A stretch of DNA of 64,000 nt from Acidaminococcaceae bacterium (GCA_022484685.1 JAKVKY010000003.1:1-64000); one strand, 5' to 3'. Numbered from the stretch's first letter, positions 16,744-26,348 are shown. Numbers and translations are program-made. Notes: a model not told the origin generated them from the letters alone.

Positions 16744-18159
16744 TCATCTTTCCAGTCTGGCATATTTCCTGACGACTACTACCAGCACGGTCAAGAGCCA
16801 AAATAAAATTCCCAGCCGCACGTTAAAAAGCACATGATCCGCTAAGCCGCCTACAAAAAGCCCGATACTCATCAGAATATAGCCCCGGCCTACCGCACGT
16901 TCCCAACCGCGGGCGGCCTGTTTCTGCAATAGCCAGGCCTGATGCAGCACGACAAACCAGCAACCTAAAAATACCAACAACCCTTGAAAACCGGTTTCAG
17001 CAGTAATATTTAAAAGAAAGTTATGACAGTGGTACATAGGTACCGTTGGATCTTTAAAAATATAATCATAGTCCGGGAATACGAACTGATAATTGTACCA
17101 GCCAATACCCCAGGGATAATCCCTGATAATCCGGCGCACGATTTCCAGATAGGCCAGATGCAGCTCGGCCGAAGTATCATGTACGCTGGTTAAGGTTTGT
17201 AAACGCTGCTGTACCGCCGGGCCTGCCGTTACTACCGCTCCCGCTAATAAAGCAGCCAGGTAGCCCCAGCCCCGACGGTAAAACAGCAGAGTAAAACATA
17301 CTAATTCCACACCTAAAGCTGCCCAAAAACCGCGGGAATACGTATAGACCAAGCATAAACCTGTACACAGCAAATAAACCGCCAGACCCCAGCGCCAGCG
17401 TTTATCCTTCTGCACACTGATAAAAGCCATCAGGTAAGCTCCCAGCATACAGAGATACCCGGCAAAAATATTAGGATTCTCCCAGGTAGAAAAGACCCTG
17501 GTCTTTAAAAGCGGGTTCGCAAATGTATCAATCCAGTCTCCCGTAGGTGCCACCTGGAAAAAATGCTGCCCCAGTCCGTACAAAACTACCCCCGCACCCG
17601 TTAATCCCAGGACAATTAAAATCTGCAGGGGCCAGGGGCCGTACAACCACCGTTTCCACCAGGGTAATTCCGCCAGAGCCCGCGCTTTTTCTTCCGCCAG
17701 GTTGAGATGCATCGCATCGGCATTAGGCAGATTTAAGACTACCTTAGCCATGCGGCGAATTGTCAAATCTTCCTGCCGCACGTCCCAGGTCACCATCTGC
17801 CAGCCGGGTAGATGAATGCCGGGAAACCTTTGCAACAGCCAAACAATAATCACATACTGCCCGGTCACATAAAAAAAGTTAAAGGTACAATCCCATAAAT
17901 GCCCCAAGTCTCGCACCTGGTGCAGGGAAAAATAAGCCAGCAGCCATAACAGGAGCAGGCCATAGCTTAATTTACGCGGCAAGACCTGATAGTGCAAATC
18001 CCGCCGGGTCTTATAAGCCAGCAATACACCATAGACTCCTGCTATTACCAGCAGGAAGGCTGTAAGGTTCTGATTCAAAGCCACCACTACCGCAACTAGC
18101 AGCAGTAAGCTTCTCAATCTGGCATATGCGATTTCCTTATTCTTCCCTAATAGAAACAT
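16744..18159 (-). CDS. O-antigen ligase/polymerase-like membrane protein (Wzy_C family)
   Basis: This 471-residue polytopic inner-membrane protein has about ten to twelve hydrophobic helices and a large loop with TYSRGFWAALG (the conserved Arg region of Wzy_C proteins) and WYNYQFVFPDYDY...HCHNFLLNITAETGFQGLL, whose His matches the HN(F/L) motif of WaaL-type ligases. It probably joins or polymerises a lipid-linked glycan at the outer face of the membrane. No other glycan gene is nearby; it follows folC by 5 nt, so it rides on the folC transcript. Specificity cannot be told. Confidence 0.8.
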   Translation of the reverse strand: MFLLGKNKEIAYARLRSLLLLVAVVVALNQNLTAFLLVIAGVYGVLLAYKTRRDLHYQVLPRKLSYGLLLLWLLAYFSLHQVRDLGHLWDCTFNFFYVTGQYVIIVWLLQRFPGIHLPGWQMVTWDVRQEDLTIRRMAKVVLNLPNADAMHLNLAEEKARALAELPWWKRWLYGPWPLQILIVLGLTGAGVVLYGLGQHFFQVAPTGDWIDTFANPLLKTRVFSTWENPNIFAGYLCMLGAYLMAFISVQKDKRWRWGLAVYLLCTGLCLVYTYSRGFWAALGVELVCFTLLFYRRGWGYLAALLAGAVVTAGPAVQQRLQTLTSVHDTSAELHLAYLEIVRRIIRDYPWGIGWYNYQFVFPDYDYIFKDPTVPMYHCHNFLLNITAETGFQGLLVFLGCWFVVLHQAWLLQKQAARGWERAVGRGYILMSIGLFVGGLADHVLFNVRLGILFWLLTVLVVVVRKYARLER

Positions 18160-18164
18160 GCCTC

Positions 18165-19454
18165 TTAATTCTGCCTTTGCTGCAGGGACTTAAACGTTCC
18201 TACCAAATATAATGAACCACAAACGCAAACCACACCATCTTTTCCGGCAGCCTGCACTGCCTCGGCATACGCGCTGCCCACATCACTTTTAGCTACGGCA
18301 TTTTTCCCCACCAGAGCTGCCAGCCTGTCTGCCTCAGCTGCACGGGGACCATCATCCGCCCGCACCGTATATACCATATCCAGTGGTCTGATAAGTGTCT
18401 TAATAACTTTTTTCATATCTTTATCAGCCATCATGCCAAAGACAAAATATACCTGTTCATCAGGATAATATTTATTCAAAGCCTGGCGCAACACTAATGC
18501 TCCATCCGGATTATGCGCACCGTCCAGGATCACATCCGGACCGGTACCAATTCTCTCTAACCGTCCCGGCCACCTGGTATGAGCCGCCCCGATATGCAGG
18601 GCAATTTCTGTAATGCGTGGGTCCTGTTTGCTTACCAGCTTGGCAGCCACAATCGCCACCGCCGCATTCACAATCTGGTGCTCACCCGGCAAAAGAATAT
18701 CATAATCTGAGTGGTAGTTATCGCCCGCACTAAGGGTAAATCTTTGACCGCTCATGGAACTGGTGACCTCACGGCCGCTAAAAGCGCGTCCATAAATATA
18801 AATAGGTGCCTGTCTGAACAAGGCAAAAGCCCGGATGGGTCCCAGCGCTTCTTCATTAGCTGCCGTAACCACCGGTACTTTATCTTTAATAATGCCGGCT
18901 TTCTGCATGGCGATTTTTTCCAGGGTATTTCCCAAACGGTTCATATGTTCCAGGGTCACGTTGGTAATCACCGAAACTACGGGAACAATGACATTGGTAC
19001 TGTCCCATAACCCGCCCATACCTACTTCGATAACCGCATAATCCACCTTCTGCTCCGCAAACCAGACAAAAGCAGCGGCAGTCAAAATTTCAAACTGCGT
19101 GGGCTGGTCGCACACGCCTTTGCGTACCACCGTCTCCGCCGCCTTCCTGATCAAGGTCAGGACCCGTGCGAATTCCGTATCGCTAATATCCTGGTCGTTA
19201 AGCGTTATTCTTTCGTTATATTTTACCAGATGCGGTGAAGTAAACTTGCCTACCTTTAAGCCGGCAGCTAATAAAATATCCGTGATCATGGAAACTACGC
19301 TGCCTTTTCCATTAGTTCCGGTCACATGCACGGTTTTCAGCGTTTTTTCCGGATTGCCCAGTTCCCGGAGCAATCCTTCTATACGCTCCATGCCCAGACG
19401 GATACCAAACTTGCCCAGACTATCTAAATAAGCAATGCTTTCCCTGTAATCCAT
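18165..19454 (-). CDS. folC: Folylpolyglutamate synthase / dihydrofolate synthase
   Basis: This 429-residue cytoplasmic Mur-ligase-family enzyme adds glutamate to dihydropteroate and to folates using ATP. The P-loop GTNGKGS is at 46-52, followed by the Mur-type central domain with TSPHL and GMGGLWDSTN, and a C-terminal ligase domain with DGAHNPDG. ATG at 19452-19454 (MDYRESIAYL) is chosen: AGGGGG is close upstream, and longer readings add an unrelated leader. It lies downstream of valS, as in many Firmicutes, but behind its own likely promoter. Confidence 0.93.
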   Translation of the reverse strand: MDYRESIAYLDSLGKFGIRLGMERIEGLLRELGNPEKTLKTVHVTGTNGKGSVVSMITDILLAAGLKVGKFTSPHLVKYNERITLNDQDISDTEFARVLTLIRKAAETVVRKGVCDQPTQFEILTAAAFVWFAEQKVDYAVIEVGMGGLWDSTNVIVPVVSVITNVTLEHMNRLGNTLEKIAMQKAGIIKDKVPVVTAANEEALGPIRAFALFRQAPIYIYGRAFSGREVTSSMSGQRFTLSAGDNYHSDYDILLPGEHQIVNAAVAIVAAKLVSKQDPRITEIALHIGAAHTRWPGRLERIGTGPDVILDGAHNPDGALVLRQALNKYYPDEQVYFVFGMMADKDMKKVIKTLIRPLDMVYTVRADDGPRAAEADRLAALVGKNAVAKSDVGSAYAEAVQAAGKDGVVCVCGSLYLVGTFKSLQQRQN

Positions 19455-19547
19455 AGTCTGCCCCCTCATACTTTTAAGAACCTGAACGCACCACAAACTA
19501 CAACTGAAATCAAATTTCTCAGCCTGCAGCACAAAATTCGCTTCTTT

Positions 19548-19576
19548 ATTATAACATAGGTCCCGCAAAACATAAA
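19548..19576 (-). promoter_or_regulatory. Likely promoter of folC
   Basis: TATAAT (19548-19553) carries an upstream TGT (extended -10); a weak TTTATG -35 is 17 nt further upstream. It overlaps the tail of the valS terminator, so folC may be expressed from here or by read-through. Confidence 0.5.
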
Positions 19577-19602
19577 CGGACCGGGAAGAATTCCCGATCC
19601 GT
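19576..19602 (-). terminator. Terminator after valS
   Basis: An 11-bp stem with one mismatch (ACGGACCGGGA with TCCCGATCCGT) is followed on the minus strand by TTTATGTTTT. It lies about 80 nt past the valS stop. Confidence 0.65.
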
Positions 19603-19681
19603 CATGTTCCCTTATTTTATGGCTTTCATATTTACCGCTATCTGCGGATGCCGGTCTGCTGACAACCGGTTCCTTAAAATT

Positions 19682-22354
19682 TTATTTTAAAGTTTGCAGA
19701 TAAGTCAGGCGCTCCTTAATAGCCTGTATCTTGGTAGTAAACTCGGTCAGTTTTTCCTGCTCTTTAGTCACTACCTCGGCCGGAGCCTTCGCTAAGAATC
19801 CCTGGTTATGCAACTTACCGCTGGTACGTTTAAAATCTTTATCCAGCGTTGCCAATTCCTTGTTCAACCTGGCTGTTTCGGCAGCCACATCAATCAGCCC
19901 TTTCAAGGGCAGATAAACTTCCACGCCCGTATTCACGGAGGCCATGGCATTTTCCGGTTTGGCGCTGCCGGCAGGCAGAATCGTCAATTCGCTGACATTG
20001 CCTAACAGTTCTACGTAGGCCGCATTGTTTTTAACTACTTCCAGCAGTTCCGGCACTACAATCAGGGTTGCCGGTACCTTCCTGGAAGGTACGGCATTCA
20101 CCTCGGCCCGCATATTCCTGATGCCTTTGATAGCTTCCATGATGGCATTCATGGCATTTTCCGACTGTTTATTGACCAGCTTAGCATCTGCCTTCGGCCA
20201 GGGACTGATCATGATACTGTCGCAGTCATGAGGCAGGGCATGATAAATCTCTTCTGTGATAAACGGCATGTATGGATGTAAGAGTTTCATGGCACCGGTT
20301 AAAACCGTGAGCAATACATGCTGGGCTGTAGCCTTAGCCGCCGGAGTTTCCTTGCCGTATAGTCTGGGCTTGGCAATTTCGATGTACCAATCGCACAGCT
20401 CATTCCAGATAAAATCATAAATCACACGGCCGGCCTCGCCTAACTCAAAACGTTCCAGCAAACTGGTCACATCCGTAATAGCTGTTTGCAACCTGGACAG
20501 GATCCACTCATCCGCCAGCGTGTACGGCGCACATTCCGCCTTAGGGTCATAGCCATCCATGTTCATCAAGGCAAACCTGGTGGCGTTCCAGATCTTATTG
20601 GCAAAGTTACGTACGGATTCAATCCGGTTCCAGTAGAACCGCATATCATTACCGGGGGTGTTACCGGTAATCAGCATAAAGCGCAGCGTATCCGCGCCGT
20701 ATTTCTTCACTACTTCCAGGGGGTCGATACCGTTACCCAAGGACTTGCTCATCTTACGTCCCTGTTCATCCCGGACCAGACCGTGGATGAAAACCTTATC
20801 GAAAGGCACTTCCTTCATGAACTCTTCACCCATGATAATCATACGGGCTACCCAGAAGAAAATGATATCGTAACCTGTAACCAGGACGCTGGTGGGATAG
20901 AAATGTTTCAGCAATGGAGTCTTGTCAGGCCAGCCCATGGTCGAGAAAGGCCACAGGGCACTACTGAACCAGGTGTCCAGGGCATCTTCGTCCTGATGGA
21001 CATGTCCGCCGCATTTAGGACATTTCGTAATATCGGTACGGCTGGCAATCACTTCGCCGCAATCATCACAATACCAGACCGGGATCCTATGTCCCCACCA
21101 GATTTGGCGGCTGATACACCAGTCGTGCATCTGCTCCATCCAACCCAGATAGTTCTTGGTGAAACGTTCGGGTACAAACTTCGTCTTGCCTTCATTGACA
21201 CAATCCACAGCGGCCTTTACCAGCGGCTGCATCTTCACAAACCATTGGGTAGAAATCAAAGGTTCCACGATGTTGCCACAACGCTGGCAATGACCAACGG
21301 CATGCGGGCACTCTTCAACCTTGACTAACAGACCCAGTTCATCTAAATCTTTGACAATATTCTTACGGCATTCGTAACGGTCCTGGCCTACATACTTACC
21401 GGATTCCTTGGTCATCTTGCCATCCATACCGATAACCACGATGGTTTCCAGATGCTGGCGGATACCCATCTCGTAGTCGTTGGGGTCATGGGCCGGCGTA
21501 ATCTTTACGGCGCCGGTACCAAATTCCAGGTCAACATAATCATCGGCGATAATCGGAATCTCCCGGTTCATAATCGGCAGGATAATCTTTTGGCCTACCA
21601 GCTTGCCATAACGCTTATCCTTGGGGTTCACTGCTACAGCTGTATCGCCGGGGATAGTCTCCGGACGAGTAGTGGCAATGGTCAGGAACTCTCCGGGCTT
21701 ACCGGCGAGAGGATACTTGATATACCACAGATGACCGGCGTCATCTTTATGTTCCACCTCAATATCGCTGAGAGCGGTATTACAATGAACACACCAGTTG
21801 GTAATACGGGTGCCGCGATAAATTAAGCCTTTCTCATACAGGGATACAAACACTTCCCGGACTGCCTTGCTGCAGCCTTCGTCCATGGTAAAACGCAAAC
21901 GGTCCCAGTCGCAGGAAACACCCAGACATTTCAACTGGTCGATAATGCGATGACCATACTGTTCTTTCCAGGCCCACACCCGCTCCAGAAATTTTTCACG
22001 GCCCAAATCGTAACGGCTCAGGCCTTCCTTTTTCTTTAATTCTTCTTCCACCTTAATCTGGGTAGCCAGACCGGCATGATCGTAACCAGGCATCCACAGG
22101 GTATTATCACCCATCATCCGATGCCAGCGAATTAAAATATCCTGCAGGGTGTTATCCAGGGCGTGACCCATATGCAGCTGCCCGGTAATATTCGGAGGCG
22201 GGATCACAATCGTAAACGGTTTCTTATCCGTTTCCACTTCGGCGTGAAAATATTTTTTCTCTTCCCAGTACTTATACCACTTGGTCTCAAAAGACGCAGG
22301 ATCGTACTTGGTCGCTAATTCTACTTTGCTTTGTTTGTTTTCCTGTTCTGCCAT
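19682..22354 (-). CDS. valS: Valine-tRNA ligase
   Basis: This 890-residue class I aminoacyl-tRNA synthetase charges tRNA-Val. The HIGH motif appears as HMGH (61-64) in PNITGQLHMGHAL, KMSKS near residue 530 (KMSKSLGNGID), and the large CP1 editing domain lies between them. Cys pairs (CDDCGEVI...CPKCGGH) form a zinc site. The C-terminal 70 residues are a charged coiled coil typical of bacterial ValRS. GGGAGG precedes the ATG. Expression is predicted to depend on uncharged tRNA-Val through the T-box leader. Confidence 0.97.
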   Translation of the reverse strand: MAEQENKQSKVELATKYDPASFETKWYKYWEEKKYFHAEVETDKKPFTIVIPPPNITGQLHMGHALDNTLQDILIRWHRMMGDNTLWMPGYDHAGLATQIKVEEELKKKEGLSRYDLGREKFLERVWAWKEQYGHRIIDQLKCLGVSCDWDRLRFTMDEGCSKAVREVFVSLYEKGLIYRGTRITNWCVHCNTALSDIEVEHKDDAGHLWYIKYPLAGKPGEFLTIATTRPETIPGDTAVAVNPKDKRYGKLVGQKIILPIMNREIPIIADDYVDLEFGTGAVKITPAHDPNDYEMGIRQHLETIVVIGMDGKMTKESGKYVGQDRYECRKNIVKDLDELGLLVKVEECPHAVGHCQRCGNIVEPLISTQWFVKMQPLVKAAVDCVNEGKTKFVPERFTKNYLGWMEQMHDWCISRQIWWGHRIPVWYCDDCGEVIASRTDITKCPKCGGHVHQDEDALDTWFSSALWPFSTMGWPDKTPLLKHFYPTSVLVTGYDIIFFWVARMIIMGEEFMKEVPFDKVFIHGLVRDEQGRKMSKSLGNGIDPLEVVKKYGADTLRFMLITGNTPGNDMRFYWNRIESVRNFANKIWNATRFALMNMDGYDPKAECAPYTLADEWILSRLQTAITDVTSLLERFELGEAGRVIYDFIWNELCDWYIEIAKPRLYGKETPAAKATAQHVLLTVLTGAMKLLHPYMPFITEEIYHALPHDCDSIMISPWPKADAKLVNKQSENAMNAIMEAIKGIRNMRAEVNAVPSRKVPATLIVVPELLEVVKNNAAYVELLGNVSELTILPAGSAKPENAMASVNTGVEVYLPLKGLIDVAAETARLNKELATLDKDFKRTSGKLHNQGFLAKAPAEVVTKEQEKLTEFTTKIQAIKERLTYLQTLK

Positions 22355-22373
22355 GCTTGTCTGCCTCCCGACT

Positions 22374-22625
22374 AAAATAAAAAATCCTGTTACAGTTTAC
22401 TGTAACAGGACGCTGTGCACGCGGTACCACCTATTTTCCCGGATTAAAACCCGGACTCTCAATACGCATAACGGACGCTGCCGGAGAAACTTACTACTAC
22501 ACCTTCAGTCTCCCAACTCCCGGACTACCTTCCCAAACGCTTACCCGGATGGCTTACACCTAACCCATCCTCTCTCAGAGCAGCTTTTTGGTACTCCTCC
22601 CGTTCACAGTCATTAGCTAAAAAAA
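22374..22625 (-). promoter_or_regulatory. T-box riboswitch of valS (valine)
   Basis: The leader holds the T-box core GGTGGTACCGCG (complement at 22420-22432), which pairs with the tRNA acceptor end, and an 11-bp terminator stem (22385-22395 with 22400-22410) followed by a U-rich run. Upstream, Stem I shows GGAGGAGTACC and the GATGG...TGTAAGCC segment. After a GAA turn (22530-22532) the likely specifier is GUA (complement at 22526-22528), a valine codon; an overlapping GUC is also a valine codon. Uncharged tRNA-Val should stabilise the antiterminator and switch valS on. Confidence 0.9.
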
Positions 22626-22637
22626 TTGTATAAAATT

Positions 22638-22666
22638 AGTTTAACAACTTGGCCTGCTCTTGTCAA
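22638..22666 (-). promoter_or_regulatory. Promoter of the valS T-box leader
   Basis: TTGACA (22661-22666), a 17-nt spacer and TAAACT (22638-22643) on the minus strand lie just upstream of the T-box leader. Confidence 0.75.
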
Positions 22667-22703
22667 GAATTTTTCACAATAATTTGATTCTGGCCCACAA
22701 ATT

Positions 22704-24710
22704 TTAGAACCTGCTGCCAATCTGGTAGACCACAAAGGCAATCACATAAGCTATACCGGTCTGGTACCCCAAAGCTGCCAAGGTCCAGCGCCAGCTACCC
22801 ATCTCGCGCCGGATTGTCGCAATCGCCGCAATACAGGGCGAAGCTAACAGGATAAAGACCATGAAGGCATAGCCGCTGGCAGGCGTAAACATGCTCTGCA
22901 CTACAGCCTGCATCGCCGTGCCGCCATTTTCAGGATCAGTGACCCCGGCCAGGATACCAAAGGTAGATACGATAACCTCTTTAGCAATAAAACCACCAAT
23001 GGCCGCAAAGGCTGTCTGCCAGGTACCAAAACCTAACGGTGCAAAAAGCGGGGCAATAAACCTGCCGATATCCGCCATCATACTTTGATCCGGTTTCACC
23101 ATCTCCAGCTGCAAGTTAAAGTTTTGCAAGAGCCAGAGCACGGCGCTGGCTACAAAAATAATCGTACCGGCCTTAATGATAAAACCTTTGACCCTGTCCC
23201 AGGTATGCTGCCACATGGATTTAAGCTTGGGCCAGTGGTAAGCTGGCATCTCCATGACAAAGTTTGCTGCTTCCGTATTAAAGAACCTGGTCTTTTTAAG
23301 GACAAAGCCGCTGACGATAACCATGATGATACCGAACAAATACATGGAAGGTCCAATCCAGGAATTAGCTGGGAACAAAGCCGCCGCAAATAAAGCGAAC
23401 AACGGCAGTTTAGCATTACAGGGAATAAATGGTGTTAACATGATCGTCAACTTACGGTCCTTATCATTTTCAATCGTACGCGCGCTCATGATAGCGGGCA
23501 CGCTACAGCCTGTACCTATGAGCATCGGGATAAAGCTGCGCCCGGATAAACCGAAACTACGGAAGATCCTGTCCATCAAAAAAGCTACCCGGGACATGTA
23601 GCCACAATCTTCCAGGAAAGAGAGGAACAGAAACAGCATAAAAATCTGCGGCACAAAGCTTAAAACTGCGCCGACGCCGCCGATGATGCCATCCACCGCG
23701 AGCCCTGTCAGTATTGGAGAAACCGCTGCGCCTTCCAAAAAGGCCCGTAAAGTTTCGCCCAGGTTCTTGAAGAAAGCATCCATCCCGTCAGTAGTGTATT
23801 GACCCACCGTACTGACACTGACAAAATACATCAGCCACATGATGCCGAAAAAGATGGGTAATCCCAGGACACGATTTGTCACCACTTTATCAATGGCATC
23901 AGAAATTTTAGAGGTCTGGTCCTTATTACCGCGTTTATAATACTGCCGTAATAAATTTTCGATGGCGGCATAACGACCGGCAGCAATCAGACTTTCCGCA
24001 TCGTCCCCCTCTTTTTGCTCCGCCCAGCAGATCAAGGCTTCCAGTTTTTCTTTGAGCTGAGGCACCAGGTTTGCCTTTTCCAGTTCATGCGGGTCCCGTT
24101 CAAAAATTTTCACCAGATGCCAGCGTTTATCGTGTTCCGGCGGCAGGTTGCAAATTTCATCGATGCGAACTAAAGTATCTTCAATAACATTACTGTACCG
24201 AATAGGTTTTAAATGTACATGTCCGTCGGAAGCATGAATGGCCACATCCAAAAGTTCCTTGATCCCCTGACCTTTGGAAGCCGTGATCTCAATAGCATGG
24301 CAGCCTAAAGCATCTGCCAGCCCCTGAGTGTCCAGATCGTCTCCATTCTTATGCACCAGATCCATCATGTTAAGGGCCAGCACCATGGGATAACCCTGTT
24401 CCAGTATCTGGGTCGTCAGATATAAGTTGCGTTCCAAATTAGATGCATCCAGGATATTAATAACCGCACCCGGATGATTTTCCAGCAAGTAATCCCTGGT
24501 CACGACCTCTTCCGGTGTATAAGGTGACAAAGAATATACGCCGGGCAAGTCCATGACATCATAGCCTTCATAATTCATCAGCTTGCCAATTTTGCGTTCT
24601 ACCGTGACCCCGGGCCAGTTCCCTACATACTGGTTACTGCCGGTCAAAGTATTAAAGAGGGTGGTCTTACCACAGTTTGGATTACCAACTAAAGCTAATA
24701 TCTTATTCAT
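22704..24710 (-). CDS. feoB: Ferrous iron transporter B
   Basis: This 668-residue inner-membrane Fe2+ transporter has an N-terminal G-protein domain: P-loop GNPNCGKTT (9-17), DLPGVYSLSPYT (G3), NMMD (G4). A helical GDI-like region follows, and from about residue 285 the gate-type membrane domain with two Gate repeats (VPQIFMLFLFLSFLEDCGYM..., then IIKAGTIIFVASAVLW...). Its length is slightly below the usual 700-770 because the C-terminal tail is short. It follows feoA by 59 nt. Ferrous iron uptake suits an anaerobe rich in Fe-S enzymes. No Fur box was confirmed. Confidence 0.96.
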   Translation of the reverse strand: MNKILALVGNPNCGKTTLFNTLTGSNQYVGNWPGVTVERKIGKLMNYEGYDVMDLPGVYSLSPYTPEEVVTRDYLLENHPGAVINILDASNLERNLYLTTQILEQGYPMVLALNMMDLVHKNGDDLDTQGLADALGCHAIEITASKGQGIKELLDVAIHASDGHVHLKPIRYSNVIEDTLVRIDEICNLPPEHDKRWHLVKIFERDPHELEKANLVPQLKEKLEALICWAEQKEGDDAESLIAAGRYAAIENLLRQYYKRGNKDQTSKISDAIDKVVTNRVLGLPIFFGIMWLMYFVSVSTVGQYTTDGMDAFFKNLGETLRAFLEGAAVSPILTGLAVDGIIGGVGAVLSFVPQIFMLFLFLSFLEDCGYMSRVAFLMDRIFRSFGLSGRSFIPMLIGTGCSVPAIMSARTIENDKDRKLTIMLTPFIPCNAKLPLFALFAAALFPANSWIGPSMYLFGIIMVIVSGFVLKKTRFFNTEAANFVMEMPAYHWPKLKSMWQHTWDRVKGFIIKAGTIIFVASAVLWLLQNFNLQLEMVKPDQSMMADIGRFIAPLFAPLGFGTWQTAFAAIGGFIAKEVIVSTFGILAGVTDPENGGTAMQAVVQSMFTPASGYAFMVFILLASPCIAAIATIRREMGSWRWTLAALGYQTGIAYVIAFVVYQIGSRF

Positions 24711-24769
24711 AGGTTCATCCTTTAAAATATTTTTTAACTTACATAAAAAAACTGCCCGTTTCCTCAGGC

Positions 24770-24994
24770 TCAGCCGTCAACTAAAATATTCTTGGCGTCC
24801 GCCTTGCGGATGGACAGATTATAGTTACGTAAAGAAATTTCTACCGGGTCCCCTAAAGGTGCTACCCTGATTACCGTCACCCGGGTTCCCTTCGTTAACC
24901 CCATGTCAACGATGCGGCGTTTTAAGGCTCCTGTTGCCAGTACTTTGGCCACAACCACCGGTTCCCCGATTTTGGCATCATGCAAAGTTTTCAT
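24770..24994 (-). CDS. feoA: Ferrous iron transport protein A (SH3-like)
   Basis: This 74-residue cytoplasmic SH3-like protein pairs with FeoB. The sequence runs GEPVVVAKV...RRIVDMGLTKGTRVTVIRVAPLGDPVEI, with the conserved MG(L/I)..G..(V/I)...APLGDPVE pattern near the C-terminus. It is first in the feoAB operon and lies behind a good promoter that is back-to-back with that of a cation efflux gene. Confidence 0.93.
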   Translation of the reverse strand: MKTLHDAKIGEPVVVAKVLATGALKRRIVDMGLTKGTRVTVIRVAPLGDPVEISLRNYNLSIRKADAKNILVDG

Positions 24995-25056
24995 TCTCGT
25001 TCCTTCCCGGCAAAAACTCCGCCCGTTTCTTAGTAAGCCTACGCTAACTTAGTTAT

Positions 25057-25085
25057 AGTTTAAGCTATTTACCAGGCTTTGTCAA
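25057..25085 (-). promoter_or_regulatory. Promoter of feoAB
   Basis: TTGACA (25080-25085), a 17-nt spacer and TAAACT (25057-25062) on the minus strand. Its -35 box is only 11 nt from the divergent -35 box at 25097. Confidence 0.75.
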
Positions 25086-25096
25086 TGCCTAAAAAC

Positions 25097-25125
25097 TTGA
25101 CAAGAAGTGTGCCAAGCCTTATTAT
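25097..25125 (+). promoter_or_regulatory. Promoter of the cation efflux gene
   Basis: TTGACA (25097-25102), a 17-nt spacer and TATTAT (25120-25125) on the plus strand. It faces away from the feoAB promoter, leaving a short shared spacer where one regulator could act on both. Confidence 0.75.
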
Positions 25126-25175
25126 CAAGGGTAATTACTTGACCTGCTGCCAGCAGGGCGAGCGGAAAGGAAGTA

Positions 25176-26081
25176 ATGGATATGGATATCGCCGACAAAA
25201 GAGAGCACGAAGCTGTCCGAGTCTCGCTCTATGGCGTCATTAGCAATATCATCCTGGCCGCTCTCAAGTGCGGTGCCGGTGTCTTAGGCCAGTCCTCCGC
25301 CTTAATTTCGGACGGCATCCATTCCGCATCGGATGTCTTCGCCAATTTTATCGTCATTGCCGGTATCAAAGTTTCCAGCCGGGCTGAAGATGCGGGTCAT
25401 CCTTATGGACATGAGCGCCTGGAATGTGTAGCTTCTATTGTTTTAGCCGTTGTCCTCATTCTGACCGGTCTCGCCATCGGTTACGAAGGCCTGCATAAAA
25501 TCCTGCACGAACCGGAAACCATCGCCGTGCCTTCCCTGTTACCGTTAATCGTGGCCGCCATCTCCGTCCTGGTCAAGGAAATAATGTTCTGGTACTGCCG
25601 GTCGGTAGCCCTGCGTATTAATTCTGACGCGGTCATGGCCGATGCCTGGCATCACCGCAGTGATAGTCTTTCTTCCATCGGTGGTTTCATCGGTGTCCTT
25701 GGAGCCAGGATGGGGTATCCGGTCCTTGATCCCCTGGCCAGTATCGTAATCTGCCTGTTAATTATTTATTCGGCTTACGAAATCTTCAAAAGCGCTGTTG
25801 ATAAAATGGTAGATCACGGTTGTGATGAAGCTACGACCACCAAGATGAAAACTATCATCACCAGTATCGCCGGCGTCGAACATTTAGACCGGCTGCAGAC
25901 CCGTATCTTTGGTAATCGTATCTTTGTAGACGTAGAAGTCAGCGTGGCTGATGATTTAACCGTAGTAGAAGCACACCGTATCGCCGAAAATATCCATGTA
26001 GCTATGGAAAAAGATTTTGGTCTGGTCAAACATTGCATGGTCCATATTAATCCTTTAAGCGAAGTCAACCACGATTTTTAA
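25176..26081 (+). CDS. Cation diffusion facilitator family metal efflux protein
   Basis: This 301-residue inner-membrane antiporter of the CDF family has about six hydrophobic helices and a cytoplasmic C-terminal domain (about 210-295). The transport-site motifs are SDGIHSASD (TM2) and DAWHHRSDS (TM5), with the Asp/His pairs that bind divalent metal; HPYGHERLE lies between TM2 and TM3. The pattern is closest to the Fe/Zn-CDF and MamB-like subgroup. The ion could be Zn2+, Fe2+, Co2+ or Mn2+; sharing an intergenic region with feoAB hints at iron balance. SD AAAGGAAG precedes the ATG. Confidence 0.9.
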   Translation: MDMDIADKREHEAVRVSLYGVISNIILAALKCGAGVLGQSSALISDGIHSASDVFANFIVIAGIKVSSRAEDAGHPYGHERLECVASIVLAVVLILTGLAIGYEGLHKILHEPETIAVPSLLPLIVAAISVLVKEIMFWYCRSVALRINSDAVMADAWHHRSDSLSSIGGFIGVLGARMGYPVLDPLASIVICLLIIYSAYEIFKSAVDKMVDHGCDEATTTKMKTIITSIAGVEHLDRLQTRIFGNRIFVDVEVSVADDLTVVEAHRIAENIHVAMEKDFGLVKHCMVHINPLSEVNHDF

Positions 26082-26137
26082 TTTTTTTCTGTATATCACT
26101 TTGCTACAAAAACTACATGCTTCTGTAAACTAAAACA

Positions 26138-26176
26138 AATAACCCCGTAACGATGTCCGGTCGCTACGGGGTTATT
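26138..26176 (+). terminator. Terminator of the cation efflux gene
   Basis: A 12-bp perfect stem (26138-26149 with 26165-26176) is followed by CGTTTTC. It lies 57 nt past the stop codon and, having A-rich sequence on its left, may also stop minus-strand transcripts. Confidence 0.8.
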
Positions 26177-26315
26177 CGTTTTCTACTCAAGATCGCGCTG
26201 CCGCTTTTCTAGCAGCCAGACTCGGGAAAAAATAAAAGGAGAAGAATGGAAAAGGAGAATATCAGAAGGGTTTGCGAATGACAAATCATCTTTATATTTC
26301 GACCTGCAAGAACAG

Positions 26316-26348
26316 AAAACCGTTTCTGCACATGACAGAAACGGTTTT
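26316..26348 (-). terminator. Terminator-like hairpin downstream of the cobalamin riboswitch
   Basis: A 13-bp perfect inverted repeat (26316-26328 with 26336-26348, 7-nt loop) has A4 at one end and T4 at the other. On the minus strand it ends TTTTCTGTTCTTG. It could be the expression platform of the riboswitch at 26439-26523, and may work in both directions. Confidence 0.65.

Noticed and set aside
20486-21328. Plus-strand open frame of 280 codons inside valS
   Set aside because: It lies wholly opposite ValRS catalytic sequence and has no ribosome-binding site or motif.
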